A stretch of DNA of 64,000 nt from BOG-908 sp963848205. GTDB lineage: Bacteria; Pseudomonadota; Alphaproteobacteria; Acetobacterales; Acetobacteraceae. A model generated the notes under the pieces. That model saw only the letters and a program-made list of their open reading frames with translations. It was not told the DNA's origin and ran no database searches. The stretch lies in the NCBI GenBank assembly GCA_963848205.1, contig CAWKCV010000003.1:992001-1056000 (forward strand), in the 5' to 3' direction. Shown here one piece after another: positions 52,232 through 60,170 of this stretch (the stretch's first letter is position 1; every line of letters starts with the position of its first letter). The translations under genes were made by a program, and so were the position numbers.

Positions 52232-52602
52232 GTTCCGCAAACTGGTCCGGCACGGCGTTCACCGGGCGACGCATCGGGCTGCATGCGCCACGCCTGCTCA
52301 TCCGGGGCGTGTGCGCGGAGATCGCCGAGCGGGCGGCCGTGCCCGTGTGGATGCCGCGCACGGCCTTCCTCATCTTTGGCGTGTTGCACTGGCTGCTGGC
52401 CCTCATCCTGTATTTTGGCCTGGCGCGGGTCATGTGCGCCGGCAGCCGCCTGGCCGAACCATTGCCGCCCCGCGCACCGGCGCAAGGTGCCGTCTATGAC
52501 CGGTTCGCAGCGCTCGACCGTCGGCTGGCCGAAATGGAAGCGGCGACCGTCAACCAGGAAGCCGGCCTGCGCCGCGCCTTCAAGGACCTGGAGCGCAACT
52601 GA
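52228..52602 (+). CDS. pspC: PspC-domain inner-membrane protein
   Basis: The 124-residue protein contains a PspC-like domain (RLLIRGVCAEIAERAAVP near 27, then a hydrophobic helix about 48-67) and a C-terminal coiled coil (FAALDRRLAEMEAATVNQEAGL). It is the partner of PspB in membrane-stress sensing. The sequence is more divergent than PspA. The start ATG 52228 overlaps the pspB stop. Confidence 0.82.
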   Translation: MSSANWSGTAFTGRRIGLHAPRLLIRGVCAEIAERAAVPVWMPRTAFLIFGVLHWLLALILYFGLARVMCAGSRLAEPLPPRAPAQGAVYDRFAALDRRLAEMEAATVNQEAGLRRAFKDLERN

Positions 52603-52655
52603 TCCCGTCCGACGAGACCGCGTGCCCCGCCTCCCCGGAGGCGCGGCGCCGGCCT

Positions 52656-53567
52656 GTGGTGGTCGTGCTCGGCATGCATCGGAGCGGCACCTCGCTCTGT
52701 TCCAACATCCTGCACGAAATGGGCGTGGACATGGCCGAGGCGCACGGCGCGGCACCCGCCAATGCGCGCGGCCATTGGGAACGCCCGCGCATCAACGACC
52801 TGCACGACGAAATCCTGGCCCTGTTCGGCCGCGCCTGGTCGGCACCCACCCATCATCTGGCGCTGCAGCCGGATTGGTGGGCCGACCCCCGCGTGGAGCC
52901 GGTGCGGGCGCGCATCGTGGATTACCTCGCCGGCGTCATGCGCCCCGGCCAACCGTTCGGCTTCAAGGACCCGCGCGCCTCCCGCCTGCTGGCCATGTGG
53001 CCCTCCATCTTCGACCGGCTGCACCTGGAACCCGTTTACGTGTTCTGCGTGCGCGACCCGGCACAGGTCGCCCGCTCGATCACCGCGCGCGACCGCCTGG
53101 CCGGCGACCAGGCCGCCTATCGCTGGCTCGTCTATAACGCGCAGGCGGTAGCCGGCGTGGCAGACGCGCGCGTCTGCGTCATCAGATACGAGCAATGGTT
53201 CACCGCACCCGAGGAACAACTCGCACGATTGGCGACATTCGTCGGACTGCCGGCGCGCGCCGAACTGCTGTCCATCATCGACGACGATCTGCGCCACGAC
53301 GCGCTCGGGGATGCGGCCAACGTGCCAGGCATCGCCGCCACGCTGCACCGGCAGGTCGCCTCGTCCGGCGCGCATTTCGACAGGCGGCTGCTGGAAACTG
53401 CGGACGCGATCCTGGGTTGCGAACAGGCCGTGCTGCCGTTCCTGATCGATGCGGCGCTGTTGCCGATGAGTGTTGCCGAGCAGAACAGGGTGATCTCGGA
53501 TTTGCAGAATTTGGTCGAGCGGTTGCGCGGGGATGTTCGGGCGTTGAAGGCGGTGTTGCCGGAGTGA
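52656..53567 (+). CDS. Sulfotransferase-like protein
   Basis: The 303-residue protein opens with a P-loop-like PAPS-binding segment GMHRSGTSLCSNIL near residue 6 and has FKDPRASRLLAMWP near 110 and CVRDPAQVARSI near 145, typical of the sulfotransferase superfamily. The acceptor (carbohydrate, lipid or protein) is unknown. GTG 52656 is the best start, with GGAGG 15 bp upstream. It directly follows pspC in the same direction and could be cotranscribed from the sigma-54 promoter. An adjacent full palindromic element ends the unit. Confidence 0.82.
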   Translation: MVVVLGMHRSGTSLCSNILHEMGVDMAEAHGAAPANARGHWERPRINDLHDEILALFGRAWSAPTHHLALQPDWWADPRVEPVRARIVDYLAGVMRPGQPFGFKDPRASRLLAMWPSIFDRLHLEPVYVFCVRDPAQVARSITARDRLAGDQAAYRWLVYNAQAVAGVADARVCVIRYEQWFTAPEEQLARLATFVGLPARAELLSIIDDDLRHDALGDAANVPGIAATLHRQVASSGAHFDRRLLETADAILGCEQAVLPFLIDAALLPMSVAEQNRVISDLQNLVERLRGDVRALKAVLPE

Positions 53568-53568
53568 A

Positions 53569-53675
53569 GGGAAGCAGGCGGTTCCTTTTTGAAAAAGAAT
53601 CAAAAAACTCTTGATACTTAGGGTGCGACAGCGTTCCAAAAGCTGTTTGCTCCCTTTTCTCGAGAAAGAAGGCCT
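53569..53675. repeat. Palindromic element, copy 17 (two degenerate half-units)
   Basis: The left half (53570-53613) has the outer GGAAGCAG, a weak stem TTCCTTTTT/AAAAAGAA and an AAAAAACTCTTG box. The core contains GTGCGACAGCG. The right half (53637-53675) has a TTTCTCGAGAAA stem. Together with its position this identifies a more degraded copy. The following 76 bp before the next gene show nothing. Confidence 0.7.
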
Positions 53676-53751
53676 GAGTGCTCAAAGCCCACCAAGATAG
53701 ATTGCAGCCCTCGACGCTGCGCCAAGTGTCGGATCGCTTTCGGGCAGTTTG

Positions 53752-54468
53752 ATGGACGGGCCTATCGGTATCGCAGGCGTGATTGCGCTGTTGATTGTTG
53801 TGGGCTGTTTGATCGGCGCGACACGGCTTCACCTGTTCGCCCCGAATTGGCTGGCAGTTGCCGCCTGCCTCGTACTCCTGAACGACCTTATGCTGACGCG
53901 CGCGTACGGCTTGATACCGCAACTCTTCCCGACCGCCGACTGGAACTGGCAGGGCAAGATCGCAGCGCTCGCCGTCACACTTTTGATCGCGTCCTTACCT
54001 GCCTTCGAATGGCACCGATCGGGTCTGACCGTCGCTCAGGCTAGGGGAAGTCTGGCAAGCTGCCTGCCCGTTGCCATCGTTTATGCGGTGTTCTTCGTGG
54101 CTTTAACCCATTTCTTCCCAAGCGATCCCGCCGGGCTTGAGACGGTCGCGTTCCAGTTGACAATGCCTGGCCTGGAGGAAGAGCCGTTCTACCGCGGCAT
54201 CCTCTTGTTTGCTCTTGATCGAGCCTTCGTCGGCCGCGTCAGATTTCTTGGCGTTGATTGGGGATGGGGGGCTGTGCTCTCATGCGGCCTGTTTGGCTTG
54301 GCTCATGCGTTCGGGTATTCCCACGAGCGCTTCTCGTTCGATCCGATGACAATGGCGTTGACGGCGCTCCCCTCGTTTATCGCGGTGTGGCTACGTCTGC
54401 GCACCGGAAGTGTGCTCCTGCCAATCCTGCTGCATAATTTTGGAAATTCCATTTCCTTCCTCACATGA
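53752..54468 (+). CDS. CPBP-family intramembrane metalloprotease
   Basis: The 238-residue protein has about seven hydrophobic segments and all three CPBP/Abi motifs: EEPFYRG (EExxxR) near residue 143, FGLAH (FxxxH) near 182 and HNFGN (HxxxN) near 227. These form the metal-binding active site of Rce1-like intramembrane proteases. The substrate is unknown; relatives serve in bacteriocin immunity or prenyl-protein processing. The gene appears less GC-biased than its neighbours, which may indicate transfer. ATG 53752 is used instead of a TTG one codon earlier. Confidence 0.88.
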   Translation: MDGPIGIAGVIALLIVVGCLIGATRLHLFAPNWLAVAACLVLLNDLMLTRAYGLIPQLFPTADWNWQGKIAALAVTLLIASLPAFEWHRSGLTVAQARGSLASCLPVAIVYAVFFVALTHFFPSDPAGLETVAFQLTMPGLEEEPFYRGILLFALDRAFVGRVRFLGVDWGWGAVLSCGLFGLAHAFGYSHERFSFDPMTMALTALPSFIAVWLRLRTGSVLLPILLHNFGNSISFLT

Positions 54469-54562
54469 TTGCGATTGTGGATTGCGGCTCTCGGTTTGCT
54501 GCAAAGACCGCGATCACACGCGTCCTTTTATAAGCACCGCTTTCTCTTCCCAGGAACATCCA

Positions 54563-54922
54563 ATGCTGACCACCATAGAAGCCGCCGCCCGCCTCCGACA
54601 CATCAAACGCCTCGCCTGGCTGGTGGACGGCGCCTTCCGCCTTCCCTTCACCCGCTTTCGTTTTGGCCTGAACAGCGTCATCGGCATCGTGCCGGGCGCC
54701 GGCGATGCCGTGCTTGGCGTGCTTTCGCTCTACATCATCTACCAGGCGGCCCAACTCGGCGTGCCGCGGCATCATTTGCTGCGCATGCTTGGAAATGTGG
54801 GTATTGAAGTGGTGGGCGGTTCCGTTCCGATCCTGGGCGATCTGTTCGATATGGCGTTGAAGGCGAATCTCAGGAATATCAGAATACTTGAGGATCATCT
54901 GCGAATGACGGGGCAGGTTTAG
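54563..54922 (+). CDS. DUF4112 membrane protein
   Basis: The 119-residue protein carries WLVDGAFRLPFTRFRFGLNS near 20 and IGIVPGAGDAVLGVLSLYII near 43, then GIEVVGGSVPILGDLFDM near 82, the signature of the DUF4112 family of small inner-membrane proteins of unknown function. Two hydrophobic segments are seen. The start is the ATG at 54563, after the CPBP gene; a short gap of about 95 bp separates them. Confidence 0.88.
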   Translation: MLTTIEAAARLRHIKRLAWLVDGAFRLPFTRFRFGLNSVIGIVPGAGDAVLGVLSLYIIYQAAQLGVPRHHLLRMLGNVGIEVVGGSVPILGDLFDMALKANLRNIRILEDHLRMTGQV

Positions 54923-54934
54923 GCACGCGAGAAC

Positions 54935-55384
54935 TCACCACCACCTCACAATCGGCACATGGAACCGCATCCGCACGCGCAGCGCCTTGCTGCTCATCAG
55001 CATTTCCACGCCGAATGCCGCGACCGACACCAGCGTGCACACGATCGCCATGCCGAAGAAGCCCACGAGCACGTTGCCGATCGTCTTGTTGCTGACGGCG
55101 AACAAGAATAGCGTCAGGATCGCCAGGCAGGTGAATGCGGCGCCCACCGTGCTCAGCACCACCGCCACGTCAAGCACCACCGAGCGGCGGTGCAGGCGTG
55201 CCACTTCGTCGGCCGGCACCGGCTTTGCGCCACCATCCGCCAGAAGGTCGAGCCGGTCGGCCACCCGCGCCAGCCGCCCGGCGAAGACGTTCATCAGCGC
55301 CGCGATGCCGGAGAGCAGAAAAACCGGCGTCAGCGCCACCTGGACCAGATGCGCGGCACTTTCGAGCGTGAAATTCCCGTCCAT
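54935..55384 (-). CDS. DUF2721 membrane protein
   Basis: The 149-residue protein has HLVQVALTPVFLLSGIAALM near 12, then a RLARVADRLDLL segment and two further helices (about 80-100 and 110-130), a pattern of DUF2721 proteins. The function is unknown. The ATG at 55384 is chosen because the upstream frame is an Arg/Gly-rich GC artefact that runs through the palindromic half-unit. It is convergent with the DUF4112 gene and divergent from the helicase gene. Confidence 0.85.
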   Translation of the reverse strand: MDGNFTLESAAHLVQVALTPVFLLSGIAALMNVFAGRLARVADRLDLLADGGAKPVPADEVARLHRRSVVLDVAVVLSTVGAAFTCLAILTLFLFAVSNKTIGNVLVGFFGMAIVCTLVSVAAFGVEMLMSSKALRVRMRFHVPIVRWW

Positions 55385-55453
55385 ACCGCCCCATACCCAT
55401 CCAACCCCGCCCCGTCGAGTAAAACCCCCGCCCCAACCGGCGGCGAAGCGTCC

Positions 55454-55497
55454 CAAAAGCTTTTTGCTTCTTTTTGTCGAAAAAGAAGGCCTTCCTT
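55454..55497. repeat. Palindromic element, copy 18 (right half-unit)
   Basis: A CAAAAGCTTTTTGC box is followed by a perfect 9-bp hairpin with arms CTTCTTTTT and AAAAAGAAG and loop GTCG. It lies in the divergent gap, about 80 bp before the helicase start. Confidence 0.85.
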
Positions 55498-55575
55498 CCC
55501 TTCCAACCGTGCTACCCTCCCTCCTCCGCCGCGTCCCAACGTCGCGCGCCCCCGCTCCCGGATACCCAGCCCCCC

Positions 55576-57201
55576 ATGCTCCCCAACACCAATCCCGCGC
55601 TCGCGCGCGCCCTAGACGCACGTGGCTACACCGAACTCACCCCCGTCCAGCAGGCGGTGCTGCAGCCCGGCGCCGAAGCGCGCGACCTGCTCGTCTCGGC
55701 GCAGACCGGCTCGGGCAAGACGGTCGCCTATGGCCTGGCCTTCGCGCCCTCCCTCCTTGGCGGCAACGAGCAGTTCGACCGTCCCGCAAACCCGCGTGCC
55801 CTCGTCATCGCCCCCACGCGCGAGCTCGCCATGCAGGTGCACCGCGAGCTCACCTGGCTCTACGCCCAGACCGGGGCGCGAATCCTGTCCTGCATCGGCG
55901 GCATGGACGGCCAGCGCGAAGGCCGCGCGCTGGAAGCCGGCGCCCACATCGTCGTCGGCACCCCCGGCCGCCTGTGCGACCACCTCGCCCGCGGCCGCCT
56001 GCGCCTCGGCGACCTCGCCGTGCTCGTGCTCGACGAAGCCGACGAAATGCTCGACCTCGGCTTCCGCGACGAGCTCGACACGCTTCTCAAAGCCACCCCC
56101 GAATGGCGCCGCACGCTGCTTTTCTCGGCCACCATCGCCAAGGAAATCACCGCGCTCGCCCGTGCCTACCAGAAAGACGCGCTGCGCATCGACACGCTGG
56201 TGCGCAACCAGGCCCATGCCGACATCGAGTACCGCGCCGTCCGCACACCACCGCGCGAGATCGAACACGCCGTCGTCAACGTGCTGCGTTACTTCGAAGC
56301 GCCGACCGCGCTTGTCTTCTGCGCCACCCGCGAAGGCGTGCGCCACCTGCACGCCTCGTTGCAGGAACGCGGCTTCACCAGCGTCGCCCTCTCCGGCGAG
56401 CTCACCCAGAACGAACGCACGCGCGCGCTGCAGGCGATGCGCGACGGCCAGGCGCGCGTGTGTGTCGCGACCGACGTCGCCGCGCGCGGGCTCGATTTGC
56501 CGGATCTGGCATTGGTGATCCACGCCGATTTGCCCAACACCAAGCAGACGCTGCTCCATCGCAGCGGCCGCACCGGGCGCGCGGGGCGCAAGGGCACCTG
56601 CGTGCTGGTCGTGCCCGCCAACCGCGCCCGCGCCGCCGAGTCGCTCATCGCCTCGGCCGGCGTCACCGCCCAATGGAGCGGCGCGCCTTTGCCCGAGGAA
56701 ATCCGCGCCCGCGACGCCAACCGCCTGCTGGCCGATCCGGTGCTGACCGAGGAAGTCACCCCCGAGGATTCCGACCTCGCCCGCACGCTGCTCGACGGCC
56801 GCTCGCCCGAAGACATCGCCGCCGCCCTCGTCCGCCTCTACCGCGCCCGCCTGCCCGCGCCCGAGGAAATCACCGAAATGGGCCCCGTCGCCGGCCCTCG
56901 CCGCGAGACCGCCCCCCGCAGCGGCGACAAGCCGGAGAAAGCCACCGGCCCGATGGTGTGGTTCAGCCTCAATGTCGGGCGTTCCAAGAAAGCCGACCCG
57001 AAATGGCTCATCCCGCTGATCTGCCGCATGGGCGGCGTGGAAAAGCGCGATATCGGCGCGATCCGGATCCAGGACCACGAGACGCGGTTCGAGATCACGC
57101 TGGCGCGTGCTGGCGAGTTCGAGGGGAATTTGCCTGGGGAGGGCGAGGTGATGGTGGCGCGATCGACCCAGCCGGCCAGTAAGCCATACAAGAGAAAGTA
57201 G
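55576..57201 (+). CDS. DEAD-box RNA helicase with DbpA-type C-terminal domain
   Basis: The 541-residue helicase has the Q motif (ELTPVQQAVLQPG near 18), motif I AQTGSGKTVAYG near 45, PTRELAMQV near 82, TPGRL near 133, DEAD in VLDEADEMLDLGF near 152, SAT near 187, and motif VI HRSGRTGRAG near 328. The C-terminal part (about 460-520, MVWFSLNVGRSKKADPKWLI) resembles the DbpA RNA-binding domain that recognises 23S rRNA helix 92. It therefore likely acts in 50S assembly. ATG 55576 follows a C-rich leader with no obvious Shine-Dalgarno. Confidence 0.92.
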   Translation: MLPNTNPALARALDARGYTELTPVQQAVLQPGAEARDLLVSAQTGSGKTVAYGLAFAPSLLGGNEQFDRPANPRALVIAPTRELAMQVHRELTWLYAQTGARILSCIGGMDGQREGRALEAGAHIVVGTPGRLCDHLARGRLRLGDLAVLVLDEADEMLDLGFRDELDTLLKATPEWRRTLLFSATIAKEITALARAYQKDALRIDTLVRNQAHADIEYRAVRTPPREIEHAVVNVLRYFEAPTALVFCATREGVRHLHASLQERGFTSVALSGELTQNERTRALQAMRDGQARVCVATDVAARGLDLPDLALVIHADLPNTKQTLLHRSGRTGRAGRKGTCVLVVPANRARAAESLIASAGVTAQWSGAPLPEEIRARDANRLLADPVLTEEVTPEDSDLARTLLDGRSPEDIAAALVRLYRARLPAPEEITEMGPVAGPRRETAPRSGDKPEKATGPMVWFSLNVGRSKKADPKWLIPLICRMGGVEKRDIGAIRIQDHETRFEITLARAGEFEGNLPGEGEVMVARSTQPASKPYKRK

Positions 57202-57275
57202 TCCTTTTTTACAAAAAAGGACCAAAAAACTCTCGTAGTGCTGTCGCGTGCTCGTTGTTGGGCCTGCGACGGCAC
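57194..57275. repeat. Palindromic element, copy 19 (left half-unit plus core)
   Basis: The left half has a perfect 10-bp hairpin GTCCTTTTTT/AAAAAAGGAC with loop AC, followed by AAAAAACTC. The core has GTGCTGTCGC (57238-57247) and GCGACGGCAC (57266-57275), 10 bp with one wobble pair. No right half-unit remains. It lies between the convergent helicase and lipoprotein genes. Confidence 0.88.
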
Positions 57276-57290
57276 ACTCGGCGCATCGAC

Positions 57291-57734
57291 TCAGGCGTGC
57301 GGCATTGCGCCGTCGAACGTTGATGGCAAAGTGGGCGTCGTGCTCGGGTCGGTTGGCAAGGCTGGCACGAGCGAAAGGTTGACCGGACTATCATATTTGT
57401 TGTCGGCACCAGATGCGCTGTCGATCGCCCAACCAATACCTCCGCCTGCAATGATATTGCCAAACGTTCCGCCGGCTACACCCGAGTGATTGAGATATGT
57501 GGCGGCTTGGTAGCCCTGCTTGACGCAGACGATCCAAATGTCGTTCTTCGTTTTGTTCACAAGTGTGCTGCCGGGAGCCTGCAAGATCGTGCCGATCTTG
57601 ATGCCTTTTCGATACAGTCCGCAATCTGCGCCGGATGGATTGGTGTTCACCGCAATCTGCTGGTTTGTTCCCTCGATAATGGACGCGCACCCGCCCAACA
57701 AACCGAGTAGCAGCAGAGAGGATATGCGAAACAT
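57291..57734 (-). CDS. Small lipoprotein of unknown function
   Basis: The 147-residue protein starts MFRISSLLLLGLLGGCAS, a lipoprotein signal with lipobox LGGC. The mature domain contains NTNPSGADCGLYRKGIKIGT and a glycine-rich helix-like GGTFGNIIAGGGIGWAID, a pattern seen in small outer-membrane lipoproteins with a PEGA-like domain and a Gly-zipper. Function unknown. Its lower GC content compared with neighbours may indicate a different history. It converges with the helicase gene. Confidence 0.78.
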   Translation of the reverse strand: MFRISSLLLLGLLGGCASIIEGTNQQIAVNTNPSGADCGLYRKGIKIGTILQAPGSTLVNKTKNDIWIVCVKQGYQAATYLNHSGVAGGTFGNIIAGGGIGWAIDSASGADNKYDSPVNLSLVPALPTDPSTTPTLPSTFDGAMPHA

Positions 57735-57812
57735 GGAAAGTCTCCGGAAAGGTCCGGGACCGTAACGCCCGAGTACGTTTTGTGCAATGTCGCTTAGCGG
57801 CGCCCTCGTGTG

Positions 57813-58535
57813 TCAGGCCAAACTTTCGAAACGGTCTGACAGGCCAACCCGGGTCCCAGGTAGGGGTTTATGCCGGATCCCGAAGACGTCTCTTTCCAGA
57901 AAATGGCCTGTCAGCTTCAGACCGTCCTGCATGTCGCGTGTAGAAGGCTTGCCGCCCCCGATCAGAAACGCCGGCAGACGCAGCAGCCGCTCCGCCCACG
58001 CGCCCGCCGCCGCCGCGCTCACCGCGCGCCCGGTCTTCGGCGAGACGAACGTCAGCCCATCCTCCACCCCGCTCACCGCGCAGCGCGACAGGTCGAGCCC
58101 GAAACCCAGTTCGCGCAGCAGGCCCAGCTCCCATTCCACCAGCGCCGCCACCCCGCCCATCCCGTCTTTCAGATGCACGATCAGGTGCAGCAATCCGCCG
58201 AACACCGCCGGCTGCGGCGCGCGTTCGGGCAGCGCGCCCTCGGCCACCGCGCAGGCGGCCGTCAGCACGCCGAGCGCCCAGGCATCCTGCATCGCCAGCG
58301 CGGCCGATGGGTGCACCAGCTCGGCGGTGAAGCTGCCCAACTGGTCGGCCAATCGCGCCACCCAGCGCGCTTCCACCAGATTGCCTACCTGCCACACCGC
58401 CGCCCGGCTGCGTGAGAGGCCGCCGCGCGCCAGACCGCGGAACACGCCGTGCTCCTGCGTGAACACCGCGGCGAGCGCGTCGCCCTCGCCATAGATGCCC
58501 GCCTGCAGCACGATCCCGGCCGCCTCCCACTCCAC
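57813..58535 (-). CDS. recO: DNA repair protein RecO
   Basis: The 240-residue protein has the OB-fold N-terminus (WEAAGIVLQAGIYGEGDALAAVFTQEHGVF) followed by RGGLSRSRAAVWQVGNLVEA and a helical C-terminal domain (WELGLLRELGFGLDL near 133), matching RecO of alphaproteobacteria. RecO loads RecA onto SSB-coated single strands with RecR. It is 6 bp downstream of the DMT transporter gene in the same direction. No zinc cysteines are seen, as is common in this class. Confidence 0.92.
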   Translation of the reverse strand: MEWEAAGIVLQAGIYGEGDALAAVFTQEHGVFRGLARGGLSRSRAAVWQVGNLVEARWVARLADQLGSFTAELVHPSAALAMQDAWALGVLTAACAVAEGALPERAPQPAVFGGLLHLIVHLKDGMGGVAALVEWELGLLRELGFGLDLSRCAVSGVEDGLTFVSPKTGRAVSAAAAGAWAERLLRLPAFLIGGGKPSTRDMQDGLKLTGHFLERDVFGIRHKPLPGTRVGLSDRFESLA

Positions 58536-58541
58536 CCTGCG

Positions 58542-59492
58542 CTACGCCTCGGCCAACGGCACCGGCGAGGCGCGCCGTCCGTGGTTGCCCAGCATCACCA
58601 GCGCCACGCCGCACAGGATGACGCAGGTGGCCGCCACCTCGCGCGCACCCACCGCCTCACCGGCGAACACCGCGCCCAACACCAGCGCCACCACCGGATT
58701 GACGAAGCCGTAGGTGGACAGCACCTCCGGCCGCCAGATGCGCACCAGCCAGCCGAAACAGACGAACGCGACCAGGCTGCCCATGATCACCAGATAGGCC
58801 ATGGCGAGCAGCGAGCGGCCCGAGATGCCGGCCAGCGCCAGATGCGCCCATTCGCCGCGCAACCCGCCGATGGCCAATGCGCCCACCGCGCCGGCCAGCA
58901 ATTGCAGCCCGCTGCCCATCAGCGGCGCTTGGCCGGGCGGCACGCGTTTGGCGAGCCCCGCCCCGAGCGCCCAGCTCAGGCTGGAACACAGCACGCCGAT
59001 GCTGGCCGCGAAGTGGCCGGGCCCATGCGCCGCGCCCGCTTCCGGCCGCACCAGCCAGGCGACGCCGGCGAACCCCACCAGCAGCCCGGCCCAGGCACGC
59101 CCGCCGGGCCTGGCGCTGCCGCCCATCAGCCAGGTCGCCACCGGCGTGAACAGCGAGCCGGTGCAGACCAGCACCGCCGCCTCGCCGCTGGGCAGCCGCA
59201 ACTCGCCCCAGGAGAGCAGCGACTGCGAGCCGGCGAACAGCAGCACACCCGTGACCGCGGCCGAAGCCAGTGCCGGGCCGCGCGGCAGCCGGTCGCCCCG
59301 CAGCCACGCGAACGCCGTCAGCAGCATGCCCGCGATCGCGCAGCGCAGCCCGATCATCGTCCAGGGTGGCAGCGTCTCAACCGCGATGCGGATAGCCAGG
59401 AACGTCGAGCCCCATACCAGACACAGCGTGAAATAGGCGGCGATCGGCCCCAGGCGGGACCGCACCGGCGGTTCGGCCAGGATTACTGACAT
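58542..59492 (-). CDS. EamA/DMT-family transporter
   Basis: The 316-residue protein has ten predicted helices in two EamA repeats (AAYFTLCLVWGSTFLAIRI near 18; GVLCSSLSWALGAGLAKR near 170). The substrate of this drug/metabolite exporter (YedA-like) is unknown. ATG 59492 (MSVILAEPP) is chosen; it is 17 bp past the PNPOx-like stop, so the three genes PNPOx-like, DMT and recO may form an operon. Confidence 0.9.
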   Translation of the reverse strand: MSVILAEPPVRSRLGPIAAYFTLCLVWGSTFLAIRIAVETLPPWTMIGLRCAIAGMLLTAFAWLRGDRLPRGPALASAAVTGVLLFAGSQSLLSWGELRLPSGEAAVLVCTGSLFTPVATWLMGGSARPGGRAWAGLLVGFAGVAWLVRPEAGAAHGPGHFAASIGVLCSSLSWALGAGLAKRVPPGQAPLMGSGLQLLAGAVGALAIGGLRGEWAHLALAGISGRSLLAMAYLVIMGSLVAFVCFGWLVRIWRPEVLSTYGFVNPVVALVLGAVFAGEAVGAREVAATCVILCGVALVMLGNHGRRASPVPLAEA

Positions 59493-59508
59493 GGCGGCAC
59501 TTCGATGT

Positions 59509-60081
59509 TCATGGCACCAGCCACGTAGCCTGCCGCACGCCGCCCGCCCAGGTGAAGCGCGCCCGCCGATGGCCGTCCTGGCCCAGCTCGAGCATGTCGA
59601 TCTCATCGATGTCGAGCCGAACAACGCAGAACACCGCATAAGCCGAGTCGTCGTCCAGCTCGGGCGCCGGCGGCACCGGACCGTCGATGGCAGCCCCCGG
59701 CGGCAGCCCCACGCGATATGTCGCCCGCGTCGCCGCACGCAGGGTGGCCCACGCGGCGGCACTCACATCATCCTGACAATGCAGCCGCACGCCGCCCCGC
59801 GCGCGCAACTGCACCCGCGCGGCCGTGTCCCAGCCGTGCAGGCTGGCCAGCGGGCAGGCGCGCAGCTCCGCCATCTTGCCCGATCGCGCATCGGTATGGA
59901 TCTCCAGGCTGCGCGCGGCCGCGTCGAAGCCGCGCAGCACCACCGTCCGCACCCGCGCGCCACCATCCGCGCCAGTCGTCGCCAGCGCCAAATTCCGCCA
60001 CGCGCTGCCCGGGTCGGCAGCACCTTGCGCCAGCGCCGCGCAGGCCGCGCGCCACAGTCCGTCCAACCCCGTCTCCGTCAC
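59509..60081 (-). CDS. Pyridoxamine 5'-phosphate oxidase-like flavoprotein
   Basis: The 190-residue protein has the split-barrel pattern: WRNLALATTGADGGARVRTVV near 28, HTDARSGKMAELRACP near 62 and FMN-binding residues. It resembles the Alr4036/pyridoxamine phosphate oxidase group, which may bind FMN or heme. PdxH activity is not certain, since the C-terminal dimerisation domain of PdxH is short here. The start is GTG 60081, with GGGAG at 7 bp, in preference to the upstream frame. Confidence 0.82.
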   Translation of the reverse strand: MTETGLDGLWRAACAALAQGAADPGSAWRNLALATTGADGGARVRTVVLRGFDAAARSLEIHTDARSGKMAELRACPLASLHGWDTAARVQLRARGGVRLHCQDDVSAAAWATLRAATRATYRVGLPPGAAIDGPVPPAPELDDDSAYAVFCVVRLDIDEIDMLELGQDGHRRARFTWAGGVRQATWLVP

Positions 60082-60170
60082 GCACGATCTCCCGTCTTGC
60101 CCGACAGGCTTGCCAGATCGCGCTTGGGCGGCAAAACACTCACCCGAGATAGTGGGTGGGGCGTGAGCGG

